This document shows, piece by piece, positions 32,986-44,709 of a stretch of 64,000 bases of DNA. Numbering within the stretch: the first letter of the stretch is position 1; the number at the start of each line of letters is the position of its first letter. Source of the DNA: Humulus lupulus (Eukaryota; Streptophyta; Magnoliopsida; Rosales; Cannabaceae); the NCBI RefSeq assembly GCF_963169125.1, contig NC_084793.1:91903071-91967070 (forward strand), written 5' to 3'. The position numbers and the translations under genes are program-made. The notes under the pieces are model-generated. The model saw nothing but the letters and a program-made list of their open reading frames with translations, had not been told where the DNA came from and searched no databases.

Positions 32986-33660
32986 ATTTCTTTTTTTCTT
33001 TTATCCCAACTATACGACCCACAGGTCGTATTGTAAAGACAATTTATTTTTACTGCTGCAAGGGCAACCTTTTTACTTTTATTTGAACAGTTACATCCGA
33101 GCAGTACTGCTCGCGGTGTAACAGAATTCCTTTGACATTATAATATTTTTTCTTTATTATAATTTCTGTTCGCATGACTGAACCTAGCATAGTACTTTGG
33201 CTTGATTTAACAAAATATAAAATTTTGAAAAATACTCTAAGTACCGTAGCATGCTTTCACTTATTTTGTTTGTGTGTTTACATACCTCTTGGTATGCTTT
33301 GCTATCGATGTACCTTATATGCCCCCCAAGTGACTGAGGAGATTTAGGTCCTTGGTCACTTGCCTTGACCACGACCTGTACGAACATTACTGCTCGGGAT
33401 AACTTGTAAAACTTAGAATACAGCAAAACAACACACGTAATGAACAAATACTTGTAAAAAATTACAAAGGTTTGGCAAGAATGACTGGCTGCGCATAATC
33501 CCTTATAATTCTCGTATTAAAATGGACTAAACATGTCTTTACGAGTGATCTTTAAAATATATTACACTTATAAGCTATTAGTCATACAACATGACTAACC
33601 CTTTTTCAAAACTTGTAAAAAATAAAAATTAATACAAGCCAGTCCTTTAAGAAGGACTGT
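32986..33660. other. Spacer between convergent antisense gene and integrase in D
   Basis: About 675 bases between the two tail-to-tail stops. It probably holds both 3' UTRs. Counterparts exist in C (43989-44709) and E (56273-56931) with recognisable similarity. No ORF of note. Confidence 0.6.
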
Positions 33661-35115
33661 TTACTGATAATACTTGCGCAGGTGTTCTCCATTCCAATAG
33701 CGTGGAACGAGATCTCCATTTAAGCGTGCAAGTTTATAGGTGCCTGGATGAAGGACTTCTTCAATCTGGTAAGGTCCTTCCCAGTTTGGTCCGAGTACGC
33801 CAGCAGCCGAGTTGTGAGTGTTTAAGAAAACTCTTCGAAGTACTAAGTCTCCGACGTTGAACTTTCTTTCTTTTACTTTAGAGTTAAAATACTGGGCGAC
33901 TTTTTGCTGGTACGCAGTTACTCGGAGTTGGGCTTTTTCTCGTTTCTCCTCAACCAAGTCTAGGGACTCCATCAATAGTTGGCTATTTTGGTCTTGGTCG
34001 TATGTGATTCTTCGATGTGAGGGTGGATTTAACTCGACTGGAAATATAGCTTCATACCCGTATGCTAAGGAAAATGGGGTATGATCTGTTGCTGTTCGAT
34101 GAGACGTTCTATACGACCAGAGTACTTCAGGCAGCTGTTCTTGCCATGCTCCTTTAGCTTCCTCGAGCCTTTTCTTCAGGGTATCCTTTAGCATCTTATT
34201 TACCGCTTCGACTTGCCCATTGGCTTGTGGATGCACGACTGAAGAAAAGCTTTTGATGATTCCATGCCTCTGGCAGAAGTCTGTGAATAGATCACTGTCG
34301 AATTGGGTGCTCTTATCTGAGACGATCTTTCAAGGCAATCCATATCGACAAACAATGTTCTTGATGACAAATTCAAGCACCTTCTTTGTCGTTATGGTAG
34401 CGAGTGGCTCGGCTTCGGCCCATTTGGTGAAATAGTCGACTGCTACAACTACGTCTTTTACTCCACCTTTTCCTGTCGGCAAGGACCCAATTAAATCAAT
34501 ACCCCATATTGCGAAGGGCCACAGACTTTGCATCTGCTTTAACTCATTAGGAGCTGTGCGTGGGATTTTGGAAAACTTCTGACACTTATCACATTTTCGC
34601 ACAAACTCTATTGAGTCTTCGTTCATAGTTGGCTAGAAATAACCCTGTCTCAGAATCTTCTTTGATAAGCTCTGCCCCCCAGCGTGATCTCCAGAGAAGC
34701 CTTCATGTACATCCCTCATCAGCTCTTTAGCCTTTTCTGGTGTAATACATTTGAGCAGTGGCATGGAGTATCCTCTTTGGTATAGAACACCATCGAACAT
34801 AATGTATCTAGCAGCCTGTCGCTGAAGAGTCCTAGCTTTGTTTCTATCTGATGGTAGTACGCCACTAGTGAGATACTCGAAGTACGGTGCCATCCATGTA
34901 TCTTCTAACCGTACCTCCATACTGGCTTCATCTGCTCGTATGCTCGACTCGTGTAGCCGCTCCACTGGCACTATATTTAAAGTGTCAGCATCTTTCGCAC
35001 TCGCGAGTTTGGGTAAGGCATCTGCGTTTGAATTCTGATCTCGAGGTATTTTCTGGAGGGTATATTTCTTGAATTGCGCCAAAATATTTTTGGTTTTGTT
35101 CAGGTAGGCCACCAT
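33661..35115 (-). pseudogene. Integrase and end of second RNase H, element D
   Basis: Minus strand. From 35115 the end of the archaeal-type RNase H is seen (IPRDQNSNADALPKLASAKD), then the integrase zinc finger with HEGFSGDHAGG and CDKCQKFSKI, the core with WGIDLIGSLPTGKGGVKDVV, the second Asp motif, and the third motif around HPQANGQVEAVNKMLKDTL carrying the catalytic Glu. It ends ...NGEHLRKYYQ at 33661. Two breaks: TAG at 34635-34633 (Trp in relatives) and TGA at 34332-34330 (Arg in relatives). Integrase inserts the DNA copy. The rest is well conserved. Confidence 0.88.
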
Positions 35116-35758
35116 TTTCAGGCCTCATGCTTGATAGTCCCCTAAGACCTGATTCACTACCAGCTGTGAATCACTGTAATATCCAGCACTTTTATACTCA
35201 TGTCTTTGGCCAACCTCAGCCCAACGAGGAGTGCCTCATACTCGGCCTCATTGTTTGAAGCGGTGAAATCGAACCTAATAGCGCAGTGAAATCGATGCCC
35301 TTCTGGCGTTATCAATATCACTCCTGCTCCTGCATGAGATTCATTGGACGATCCGTCCGTGAATAACTTCCACGAGGAGCTTCAACTTGGGGCTCAGGCG
35401 CACTAGGTTTTTCGCACTGCTCATCGTCTAGGAGCTCAGTGAATTCAGTGATAAGATCAGCCAAGACTTGTCCTTTTACTGCTGCTCGCAGTGAATATGT
35501 TATATCGAACTGCCCAAGTTCGACTGCCGATTTCAACAAACGTCCAGCAGCCTCTAGCTTTTGTAGAACTTGCCGAAGGGGCTGATCAGTTAAGAATGTG
35601 ATGGGATAGGCTTGGAAGTAAGGACGTAATTTCCTTAAGGCCAAAATTAAGCAATAGGCTAATCTTTCGATGGGAGGATATCTTAATTCGGCCTCGATTA
35701 ACCTTTTGCTTACATAATACACTGCCTTTTGCACACCTTCTTCTTCTCTTACTAGCAC
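35116..35758 (-). pseudogene. First and second RNase H of element D
   Basis: The native RNase H is readable from MLVREEEGVQKAVYYVSKRL to LTDQPLRQVLQKLEAAGRLL. A frameshift at the start of the archaeal-type domain (near 35370) scrambles the frame, but the pieces with HAGAGVILITPEGHRF, NNEAEYEAL and SDSQLV can still be followed between 35350 and 35130 in other frames. Confidence 0.8.
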
Positions 35759-36967
35759 CGCACTAGCAGCTTACTCAGTGATTGCCAGGTAAATGAACAA
35801 AGTTTCTCCATCTATAGGCTTTGATAGGATAGGAGGCTGTGCCATGTGGGTTTTTAAGGCTTGGAAAGCCTGTTCGCAATCTTTAGTCCATTCGAACTTC
35901 TTGTTGCCTCTAAGGAGATTGAAGAAAGGGACGCATTTATCCATCAACTTTGAAATAAATCTACTGAGTGCGGCAATCCTTCCAGTTAAACTTTGCACAT
36001 CTTTGATTTTCACCGGCCATTTCATGTCGATCAGGGATTTGATCTTTTCGGGGTTGGCTTTGATTCCTCTTGAATTGACAATGAACCCCAAAAATTTCCC
36101 TGATCCTACTCCGAAGGAACACTTGAGAGGATTTAGCTTCATCTGATACTTATTCAAAACATCGAAACACTCTTGTAAGTCCTTCACATGTCCTTCTGCC
36201 TTTTTCAACTTCACCAGCATGTCGTCTACGTATACCTCCATGTTTACTCCAATCAACTCCTTAAACATGTGGTTAACTAGTCGCTGGTAAGTCGCACCAG
36301 CGTTTTTCAGTCTGAAGGGCATTACTTTATAACAGTATAACCCTGTATCGGTCTGAAAGGTAGTGTGATCCTCGTCAGGGGGATGCATACTGATCTGATT
36401 GTATCCTGAGTATGCATCCATGAAAGAGAGGATCTCATGTCCTGCAGTTGGATCGACTAGCTGGTCGATCCTTGGGAGTGGGAAGCAATCTTTTGGGCAG
36501 GCTTTATTAAGGTCTGTGAAATCCACACAGGTTCGCCATTTGTCGTTAGGCTTGGGAACCAGTACTGGATTAGAGACCCACGATGGATAAAATGCCACCC
36601 TGATGAACCCATTCTCCTTCAGTCTTTCAACTTCTTCTTTTAAGGCTTTCAATCTGTCCTTATCGAGCAACCTTCTTTTCTATTGCACGGGTGGAAAGCT
36701 TTTGTCGACGTTCAGGACATGGCTGATGACTGGAGGATCTATCCCAACCATGTCTTTATGTGACCAGGCAAAAACTTCCTGGTTCTTTCTCAAAAATTCC
36801 ACCAGTGCGTGCTTCGTTGTTGCTTCTAAATTTTTACCGTCCTTTACAACTCTGGTCGGAATTTTTTCGTCAAGTTGGACCTCTTCAAGGTCCTCGATGG
36901 GTCCAACATCTTCCTCAAAACCCCCAAAGCGAGGATCTAAATCTCTATCCTCACTTTGGGCAACACC
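35759..36967 (-). pseudogene. Reverse transcriptase of element D
   Basis: Minus strand. The linker after the shared UAG (GVAQSEDRDLDPRFG, 36967 down) leads to the finger/palm: WRTCVDFTDLNKACPKDCFP, FMDAYSGYNQISMHPPDEDH, active site MEVYVDDMLVKLKKAEGH and FNLLRGNKKFEWTKDCEQAF. Breaks: TAG at 36682-36680 (Gln in relatives) and TAA near 35773. YVDD is intact. Confidence 0.88.
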
Positions 36968-37951
36968 CTATTTGGTGACTCCACCACCGGATTGGGCTTG
37001 TGTATCAATAGCCATCTGCAACCTCTCTGGGGGAGTGCTCTTCGACGTTCCCTTCTTTGCCTTCGTGATCAAGGAATTGTAGCACTCTCTTGCTTCCCTC
37101 TGATTTCCCAACACGCGTCTTACCCCTGCATCTGTCGGGAATTTCTTGGCCAGATGCCATATTGAGGTGACGGCCCGAAGGTCAACCAGTATGGGCCTTA
37201 CGATTACAGCATTGTGCACTGAGGGATAATCGACTACTATGAAAGTAGCGAGTAATGTCCTGGTAGCAGGCGCTGTACCTGCTGTTACCGGAAGTCTGAT
37301 TGACCCTGCTGAGGCGAGTCCCTCACCAGAGAAGCCGTATATTGTCTGGTTGCAGGGCTCCAAGTCCTTGATGGACAATTTCATGTGTTCCAGCGAAGAT
37401 TTATACAGGATGTTTACTGAACTTCCTGTATCAACCAGCACTCTCATTACCATCATGTTGGCAATTTGAACATCCACGACCAGCGGATCGAAATGCGGGA
37501 ATCGGACATGCTGGGCGTCGATGTCAGAGAAGGTTATTTCACCGTCCTCCGACCGAGCCTTCTTTGATGCCCGATCCTCCATAGTCATCATCTCGATGTC
37601 CTGGTCATGGCGTAGGGTCCGAGCATATCAATCCCTTGCCTTTGCGCTGTTTCCTGCAAGGTGCGGGCCTCCACAGATGGTGAGTAAAGTGCCAGCTACG
37701 GGATCAGGCTGCAAAGGTGGCGAGCGTTGGCGTGCAGGTGCCTGCTCGTTGCCACCTGGAGCCTCTCGTTGGGAAGTTCCCGAGGCCCGTACGTATCTCC
37801 TCAAGTGTCCTTGTCTGATAAGGAACTCGATTTCATCTTTCAGCTGGTTGCACTCGTTCGTATCGTGTCCGTAGTCGTTATGATAATGACAGAACTTGGT
37901 AGTATCTCTTTTCGAAATATCATTTCAAATGGGATTGGGTCTTTTATAAGG
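36968..37951 (-). pseudogene. Protease and gag C-terminus of element D, ending in the shared UAG
   Basis: Minus strand, right to left: the gag zinc-knuckle segment near 37890-37850 (YHNDYGHDTNEC), an Arg/Pro-rich link, then retropepsin with VLVDTGSSVNILYKSSLEHM near 37440-37380. The frame from 37591 to 36968 is open and ends VTK followed by UAG (36970-36968), the same stop as in C and E. Solo LTR F interrupts gag at 37951. Confidence 0.85.
37947..37951. repeat. Target-site duplication TAAGG of element F, left copy
   Basis: TAAGG here and at 39856-39860 flank the TG...CA element precisely; removing the insert and one copy restores the gag reading frame segment VPY. Confidence 0.9.
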
Positions 37952-39855
37952 TGATAACTCTACAAAATAGAGTTATTTTACCACTTTTTATGTGCTAATT
38001 GTTGCTTAATTATTGAGTTTTTAAGTAATTTATTAAGTTTTAAAGTAATTTTGAATTTATTAGGTTTATTTTAATTTTTTAGATTTTTGTGTGTTTTTAT
38101 AGTTATTTTGTTGTAAAATATTGTAGTTAATTATTTGAATTATTGTGGTTTAGTTTGAGGAAAAAATGTTGTATTATTGAAATTAAATGTTAAATATAAA
38201 TTAAGTTATAATTAATATTTTCAAAGAATTAAATTTATTTATTTTATAGTTGAAAATATTTTATTATGATTTATTTTATGTTTATTTTGTAGGGAATTTA
38301 TTGTATTTTTGGGCTTTGAAAAGAAAAGAAAAGAAAAGATATAAAGCTGAAAAAGAGAAGAAGAAAATGGCATTTTTCAAATGCCATAAGTAAGCAAAAG
38401 CTTACCAAGGCCCAAGCCCAAATTAACCATTCCCAGCAAGGAGCTCCACGTCCAAGCTTCATTCGGCCATCACCTCCCAGCTGAAGACCCCATCAAATGC
38501 CACCTTGCAGCTCCACATGCTAACAACTCCTCACCAGCTGCATCAATTAAGCACCATTCGGCCCAATGTCTGGCACCATACCCATGAGCCTCCAACACGC
38601 CCAGCTCCCACCTGCCATAAAGCAGCCCCAAACCACTTTATTTTGCATTGAGCCCATAAATTTCAATGTTCCCTTGTCTCATTTTCTCCAAAAATACCAC
38701 ATTTTTACCCCACTTTCTACACCTTTTACCCCAAAACATCATTATTACACTCTATATTTTACCCCTATTTGCCATATTATACTTAATTAAATTAATTTAA
38801 TCAATTTAATTAATTTAAATTGATTATTTTAAATCATCATTTTTGGCTATAAATAAGGGTTTTAGGGTGTCCATTTTGAGGGAGAGGTCAATATACCATA
38901 ATTTCTACACATTTCAAACCTCTCTATTCTCTTCATCTTCTTCTTCTTTTTATTTTTTTTCTATGTATTTTTAGAGGAAAAATTTGGGGGTATCTCCTCC
39001 AAATTTTCCTATTTATGTTTGTAATTTTTAGTTTGTATTTGCTATTTTAGTTATGTGTTTCTAATCTTTTTAAGATTATTAAGGTGATGATGAAACAAAA
39101 TGTAACTAGATAGTGTTTATTTTGTATATTGATTTCCCATTTTGTGCAACAAAGTTTATGGAATTTTCTTCTACAAATATCTTCTTTCATCTTAAATATC
39201 ATGTATTTTGGATTGTTAGCACATATTTACACTTTGTTCTTCATTAGTGCATAAACATAATATTCTTTGTGTAAGATGTGTCATTAAATTGTACACATCC
39301 ATGCTTAGAACAAAAATATTATGTTTTGCCTTATAAATAATGTTCATTGATTTATTTGTTATTTCATTAGATTGATTTACACTAAATGCTTTGAAATTAT
39401 AATTTTGAAAAGTGAAGAAAAATCCTATTTTTTTTTTTTATAAGAAATTTGTACTTAAAATTATAAATCTATTTGGAAAATGATAGTTTGAATTATTTTA
39501 ACTATCACTAAACTTGGGAGTCAATGTACTTATAAATATTATTGAACTTATATTTTGTGGATTCTAATCCTTAATAATCCTATTTTACTATCTTGATTTC
39601 TATTATTAATTTATGTTTATATATTGTCTTTAATATCTTTATTATTATCTTTTAGTTTATTTTCTTGTCACAAATTCTCATCAATCTTTGGGGCTAGGTT
39701 AGAATTTATTAATTTTGGTTTAAAATAGTTTCATTTTCGATTTTAGACAACTCCTTTGGGTTCGACATCCTTGCTTACACGATCACTATTCTTTATGAAC
39801 AATTCGTGCGCTTGCGATTTATAAATTTTTAAACATACCCGTTTTGGGTCCATCA
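37952..39855 (+). mobile_element. Element F: solo LTR (1904 bp) inside element D gag
   Basis: Starts TGATAACTCTACAAAATAG and ends GTTTTGGGTCCATCA, flanked by TAAGG on both sides (37947-37951 and 39856-39860), a 5-bp target duplication. The D gag frame resumes across it. A TATAAATA box is at 38848-38855, with U5-like sequence ending in a Gly/Phe-Asp-like GGGTTCGACATCC segment. There is no internal region or protein, so it looks like a solo LTR left by recombination. Length and start resemble Athila-type LTRs (from memory). The ORF at 38566 is not supported. Confidence 0.8.
38848..38855 (+). promoter_or_regulatory. TATA box in solo LTR F
   Basis: GGCTATAAATAAGGG about 900 bases into the LTR, a plausible U3/R junction. 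It points along the plus strand, antisense to D gag. Confidence 0.55.
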
Positions 39856-41811
39856 TAAGGCACACTGGAACTCGTGGCCTGATACACCTCTCCTCGAGAC
39901 TCGATAAGGGCAGTGTAGTTAGTGAACCACGGTTCATAACGATTGCCCTTAGCGCATTTGTTTTCAGAGGTGGAAGGTTCATTATGGGGTCTCTTCCCCC
40001 CATTCTTGCCATTGCCATTGTCGTTCCCGTTGCCTTTACCATTTCCGTTGGTTTTTGACCCATTGGCGGCTTTGGCAGGTTCTGCAGTCCCCTTTTCTTT
40101 GCCTGGGGGCTTTCCCTCGCTGGCAATGGCATCTTCAAGCTTGATGTACCGATCAGCTCGATCCAAGAATTCTTGGGTAGTCTTAACTCCATGCTTCCTG
40201 AGGCTACTCCACAAAGGCGTACGACGCCTAACTCCTGCAGTTAGGGCCATCATCTTGCCCTCATCTCCCACTGTTTTAGCTCTAGCAGCTGCTCGCATAA
40301 AGCGCTGAACGTAATCCTTCAGTGGCTCTTCTTCTTGCTGGCGTATCTCAACCAGCTGGTTTGCCTCAGTTGGATGCACTCGACCTGCATACAATTTTCC
40401 ATAAAATTCCTTTACGAGCATCTCCCAAGAAACAATACTTGTAAGAGGGAATTTGAAAAACCACTCCTGTGCAGCATCAGAAAGTGTTGCAGGAAAGATC
40501 CTGCACCGAGCGTCTTCGGACACTTTCTGAATGTCCATCTGTACCTCAAACTTATTGACATGAGATACCAGGTCACCATACCCGTCAAAGTTTGGGAGTG
40601 TGAGCATTTTAAACTTGCTAGGAGTTTTTGCCACAACTATCATTTGAACGAAAGGAGTGCCTCTTCTCTTGTCGTACTCGATATGAGACGTTCTTCCCCC
40701 GACCAACTATTGTACTGCTTGGTTCAGGGCATCTATTTGGGCTTGCACGGCGTCAGGAATCGCCGAGGCCTCTGCTGCTGGGGGAATGTACTCGTCGTGC
40801 CGTTCCCGGCGGTCATTGAGTACATCCCTTAAGTCTTCGTCTCTTCGCTGTTGCTCGCTTGCTCCGAGCCGGTTAAAGACGTTGTTTTGTCTGGGCTGCC
40901 CCCTAGCGTTACGTCTCTCTGGTTGGTCTTCCCTACGTGGTGGGCTTCTACCCCCACCTCTCTCTTCATTTCTCCGACCGACATTTCCTCTGCCTGAGTC
41001 AGCCTCATTGTAACCATGGCCATCTCTGAACCTCGATTGGCTATGGTGGGATCGACTCTCCCCTCGGTTGCCTCCTCGGGCTGGAACTTCCCGAGCGTTA
41101 GAGGGTGGCCTGCGTTGTTCGGTAGGTCCCCATGCATTATCATGAGGTGGGGGGCCCCGGACAATAGAGCTTATCTCTGAGTTCCTTCTGTTGCCAGAAG
41201 GACGCTGCCCCCTGCTCGGTGGGTTCGGCTCTTCACCCCTATGGCGTCTAGGACTATGGGGCTGCTGCCCGGCCCTATTCTACTTTGGCTGTGGGGGATT
41301 GTCTCGACCAGCCTAGGATGGAGGTTGCATCTCAGGATCCCTTGGTGGGACATCATCCTGAGGTATTGGCGGCTGCTCGAGCCTTTGGGGGCTCGTCGGC
41401 TGGATTGGAGGGCTAGGATTGGGACCCCTTTGGGATGGCCCATTTGAGGGTTGATCAGGCTGTGAGGCAGGTATAGATTGATTTCTGGCCAACAGCAGGG
41501 CTGCTTCGAGGGATGCCATGGCCTCCCTCTGACGACGGTCAATCTCCGCCTGTCTTTCACTTAGCTTCTGGCGCTGTCACTCTATCTCTTGCTGCTGTCG
41601 CGCCATAATCTCCGCAGCATTTTCCTGACTGGCCCTCAGATTGGCCAATTCATCTTGCAATACCCCCAAGGTATTTCTTAGTGTCTCGGAATCCAGTTCC
41701 TCCTCATCAAATTCCAAATGTGGCTCATTTTTAGCCATGTTTGGGGGAGGAGGCGGTTGAGATGGTGCAGCGCCAGCCGCCTGCCCAGTCTTCTTTGTTG
41801 TGTTTCGCCAT
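39856..41811 (-). pseudogene. gag of element D, N-terminal and core part
   Basis: Starts at the ATG 41811-41809 on the minus strand. Order: a short N-terminus with an early frameshift, then a coiled coil (LQDELANLRASQENAAEIMA), a Gln/Pro linker, an Arg-rich region (HHSQSRFRDGHGYNEADSGR) and a capsid core with FKMLTLPNFDGYGDLVSHVN and FYGKLYAGRVHPTEANQLVE. Stops include TAG near 40709 (Gln in relatives) and TGA near 41576. The frame 40706-39819 is open. It continues beyond solo LTR F at 37951. Confidence 0.85.
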
Positions 41812-41837
41812 TAATACTTCAACAATCTCATATCAAG

Positions 41838-41856
41838 CTCTCAATGAAAGCACCAA
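41838..41856 (-). promoter_or_regulatory. Primer-binding site of element D
   Basis: The minus strand reads TGGTGCTTTCATTGAGAGC, three bases from the LTR. Confidence 0.85.
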
Positions 41857-41859
41857 AAT

Positions 41860-42457
41860 GTTGACCCTCGATTTGGTCAACTGACACGGAGTCAAATGCT
41901 TGATGTGACTAGATGTATTGAAATGGACTTAATTGCAAAAAAAGTAAAGAATACAATAGATTATAGTGGTTCGGCCCCACGAAAATGGTAATGACCTACG
42001 TCCACTTAAGCTATTATTGATATGAGTTCTCAAAGGAGTGATCAAAGAACTAGGGTTCTCTGAGTTTCACAGACCTGAGAGAGATCAACAATACAATCGC
42101 AAGATAATAACCTTAATTCTCTTGTAAAGCGTAAACTAAGAATCAGCCAAAAGTCCCTCCCTTGAGCTATTTTTCTCTATTTATTGGCTCAAGGAGGATT
42201 ACATGAATCAGTTACAGATATTCTTTCCTAATTAGTCAGATATTCAGGAAATCATGAGAGACAATCTCGGATATGATCATAACTGCACAAGATCTTCTCC
42301 AAATATACGGAGTATACGACCAAGCTAGTCGTATATAAAGTTCAAATGTTACGCCATGGGAATCTCTCTGATCGATGGTCGAACAGGACTTCTGCCAGGT
42401 GTCAGCCACGTGTTAAAAATGTCTGCCACATCATCCATACCTGCTTTTTGGATAACA
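41860..42457 (-). repeat. 5' LTR of element D (598 bp)
   Basis: Pairs with 28924-29522. The TATA box region reads TATTTATT on the plus strand (42179-42186), so the box has a one-base change here. The stem CCTTGAGC/GCTCAAGG (42160-42194) is intact. A second AACAT follows at 42458. Confidence 0.92.
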
Positions 42458-42660
42458 AACATAAAGTCGCTTGAAATCTATAGTGACTCCCAATTAGTGG
42501 TTAATCAAATTACTGGAGAATATCAAGCCCGGGGTCTGAAGATGGTTGCTTATTTAAACAAAGCAACGGATTTGTTGGCACAATTAGAAAGATATACTCT
42601 CCAGTAGGTACCTCGCGATCAAAACTCAAACGCTGATGCTTTGGCCAAGTTGGCAAGCGC
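42458..42660 (+). pseudogene. Second (archaeal-type) RNase H of element C, 3' half
   Basis: Resumes directly after the AACAT duplication: IKSLEIYSDSQLVVNQITGE with the third catalytic Asp, then ARGLKMVAYLNKATDLLAQL and PRDQNSNADALAKLASAKD. A TAG at about 42605 replaces a Gln. Joined to 28641-28923 it completes the domain. Confidence 0.88.
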
Positions 42661-43988
42661 AAAGGATGCTGACACCTTGAATATAGTGCATGTTGAATGT
42701 TTATCTGCACCAAGCATTCAAACAGAAGAAACCTCCCTAGTAATCCAAGTAGAAAACACATGGATGACACCTTTCATTGAATACTTAGAATGTGGAGTAT
42801 TGTTGTCGGACAGGAACAAAGCCAGTGCCCTCCAAAGGCAATCAACTCGGTTCATCCTAGTCGATGGAGTGTTATACAGAAGAGGGTACTCAATGCCCCT
42901 CCTAAGGTGTGTTTTAAAAGAAAAGGCTAAAGAATTAATGCGAGAAGTCCATGAAGGTTTCTGTGGGGATCATGCTGGGGAGAAGAGTCTATCAAAAAAG
43001 ATCCCAAGGCAAGGATACTTCTGGCCAACGATGAATGAAGACTCTGTGCATTTTGTTCGAAAATGTGACAAGTGCCAAAGATTCTCCAAGATACCGCAAG
43101 TAGCCCCTGATGAGCTAAAACAGATGCAAAGCCCATGGCCATTCGCAGCATGGGGAATAGACTTGATTGGATCTTTGCCTACGAGAAAAGGCAATGTCCA
43201 GTATGTTGTTGACTACTTCACGAAGTGGGTCGAAGTTGAGCCACTGGCAACAATAACGACCAAGAAAGTTCTAGATTTTGTGGTAAAAAACATCGTGTGT
43301 CGCTATGGGTTTCCAAGGAAGATTGTCTCAGATAATGGCACACAGTTTGACAGCGATCTGTTTACAGATTTTTGTGACAGGCACGGGGATTATAAAGAGT
43401 TTTTCTTCAGTAGCTCATTTACAGGCAAACAGACGGATTGAGGCTGTAAACAAGACACTGAAGGATACTCTGAAGAAAAGGCTTGAAGAAGCGAAGGGGG
43501 CATGGCCAGAAAAATTACCTGAAGTCCTTTAGTCATATAGAACATCCCACTGAACAGCAACAAGCCATACTCCATTTTCCTTGGCCTATGGGTATGAAGC
43601 TATGTTCCCTGTTGAATTAGATCCTCCATCACATCGAAGGTTGGCATACGATCAAGACGTTAATAGTCAATTATTGATGGAATCTCTAGATTTGGTCGAT
43701 GAAAGGCGCGAGCAATCTCAACTCCGAGTAGCAGCTTACCAGCAAAAGGTCGCTCAATATTTCAACTCTAAAGTACGCGAAAGAAAATTTAATGTGGGAG
43801 ATTTGGTACTTAGAAGAGTTTTCCTCAACACCCGCGATCAAGCTGTTGGAGTGCTTGGACCTAACTGGGAAGGGCCATACCAAATCGAAGAAGTCCTTCA
43901 ACCAGGCATCTATAAACTTGCTCGCTTAAATGGAGATCTTATTCCTCGCTATTGGAATGGAGAACACCTGTGCAAGTATCATCAATAA
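42661..43988 (+). pseudogene. Integrase of element C
   Basis: Zinc finger HEGFCGDHAGEKSLSKKI and CDKCQRFSKIP; core WGIDLIGSLPTRKGN with the first Asp; IVSDNGTQFDSDLF with the second; a frameshift near 43393 before the third motif; then RRIEAVNKTLKDTL with the Glu. The usual AVDYFTKW lost two residues (YVVDYFTKW). Stops: TAG near 43530 (Trp in relatives) and TGA near 43552 (Arg). It ends ...NGEHLCKYHQ at 43988. Confidence 0.87.
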
Positions 43989-44709
43989 ACTGTTCTTTTT
44001 AAAGAATTGGCTTGTATTAATTTCACTTTTTACAAGTTTATGAACAAGGGTTAGTCAGTCACATGACTGATCGCTTATAAGTGTAAGATCAAAATTTTGA
44101 TCACTCGTACAGACACGATTGTCCATTTATTACGAGAAATAAAAGGAATTGTGCACAGCCGGTTATTCTTGCCAATTATTGTATTTATTACAAGTATTTT
44201 CTCATTAGGTGTGTTGTTTTGCTCTATTATCATTTTTATAAATCTTTATTCCAAACAGTAATGTTCGAACAAGTCTTGGTCAAGGCAAGTGACCGAGGAC
44301 CTTAAGCTCCTCAATCACCTGGGGGGTATATAAGGTACTAAGTAAGCAAAGTATATTAACAAGTATATGTAAACACATGAGCAAAATAAGGGAAAGCATG
44401 CTACGGTACTTAGAGTATTTTTCAAAAAATTGTTTAAATTTTGTTAAATCAAAACAAAGTGCCATGCTAAGTTCAATCATGCAAACAGATGTTATAATAA
44501 AGTGCAAATATTATAATGTCAAAAGTAAAATCCTTTTCACCGCGAGAAGTTTCTCCTCGGATGAAATTGTTAATTAAAAGAAAAAGTTGCCCGTGCAGCA
44601 AAAAATAAATTATCTTGGCATCACAAACCAAGGTTCGTGTGTCCCAAGTTACAAATTAAAATAAAAACACATAAAATTATGAAGCAGCAGAAGGACCCTG
44701 CTGAGGCTC
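43989..44709. other. Spacer between convergent integrase and antisense gene in C
   Basis: About 720 bases related to the matching spacers of D and E. Presumed 3' UTRs of both genes; no ORF supported. Confidence 0.6.

Larger units (their letters stand above)
28924..42457 (-). mobile_element. Element D: Tat-lineage Ty3/gypsy retrotransposon inside C
   Basis: Minus-strand element with both LTRs (28924-29522 and 41860-42457), a perfect AACAT target duplication, primer-binding site, gag (split by solo LTR F), protease, reverse transcriptase, two RNase H domains, integrase, and on its opposite strand a spliced gene at 29756-32985. The two LTRs differ at roughly 28 of about 598 positions by hand count (about 4-5%), so D is older than E. 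Confidence 0.93.

Noticed and set aside
38566..38790. ORF inside solo LTR F
   Set aside because: No protein similarity seen; the TG...CA ends, TATA box and target duplication explain the segment as an LTR.
39861..40706. Host gene with Asn/Gly repeats
   Set aside because: The repeat and flanks match gag of E and C; it is element D gag.
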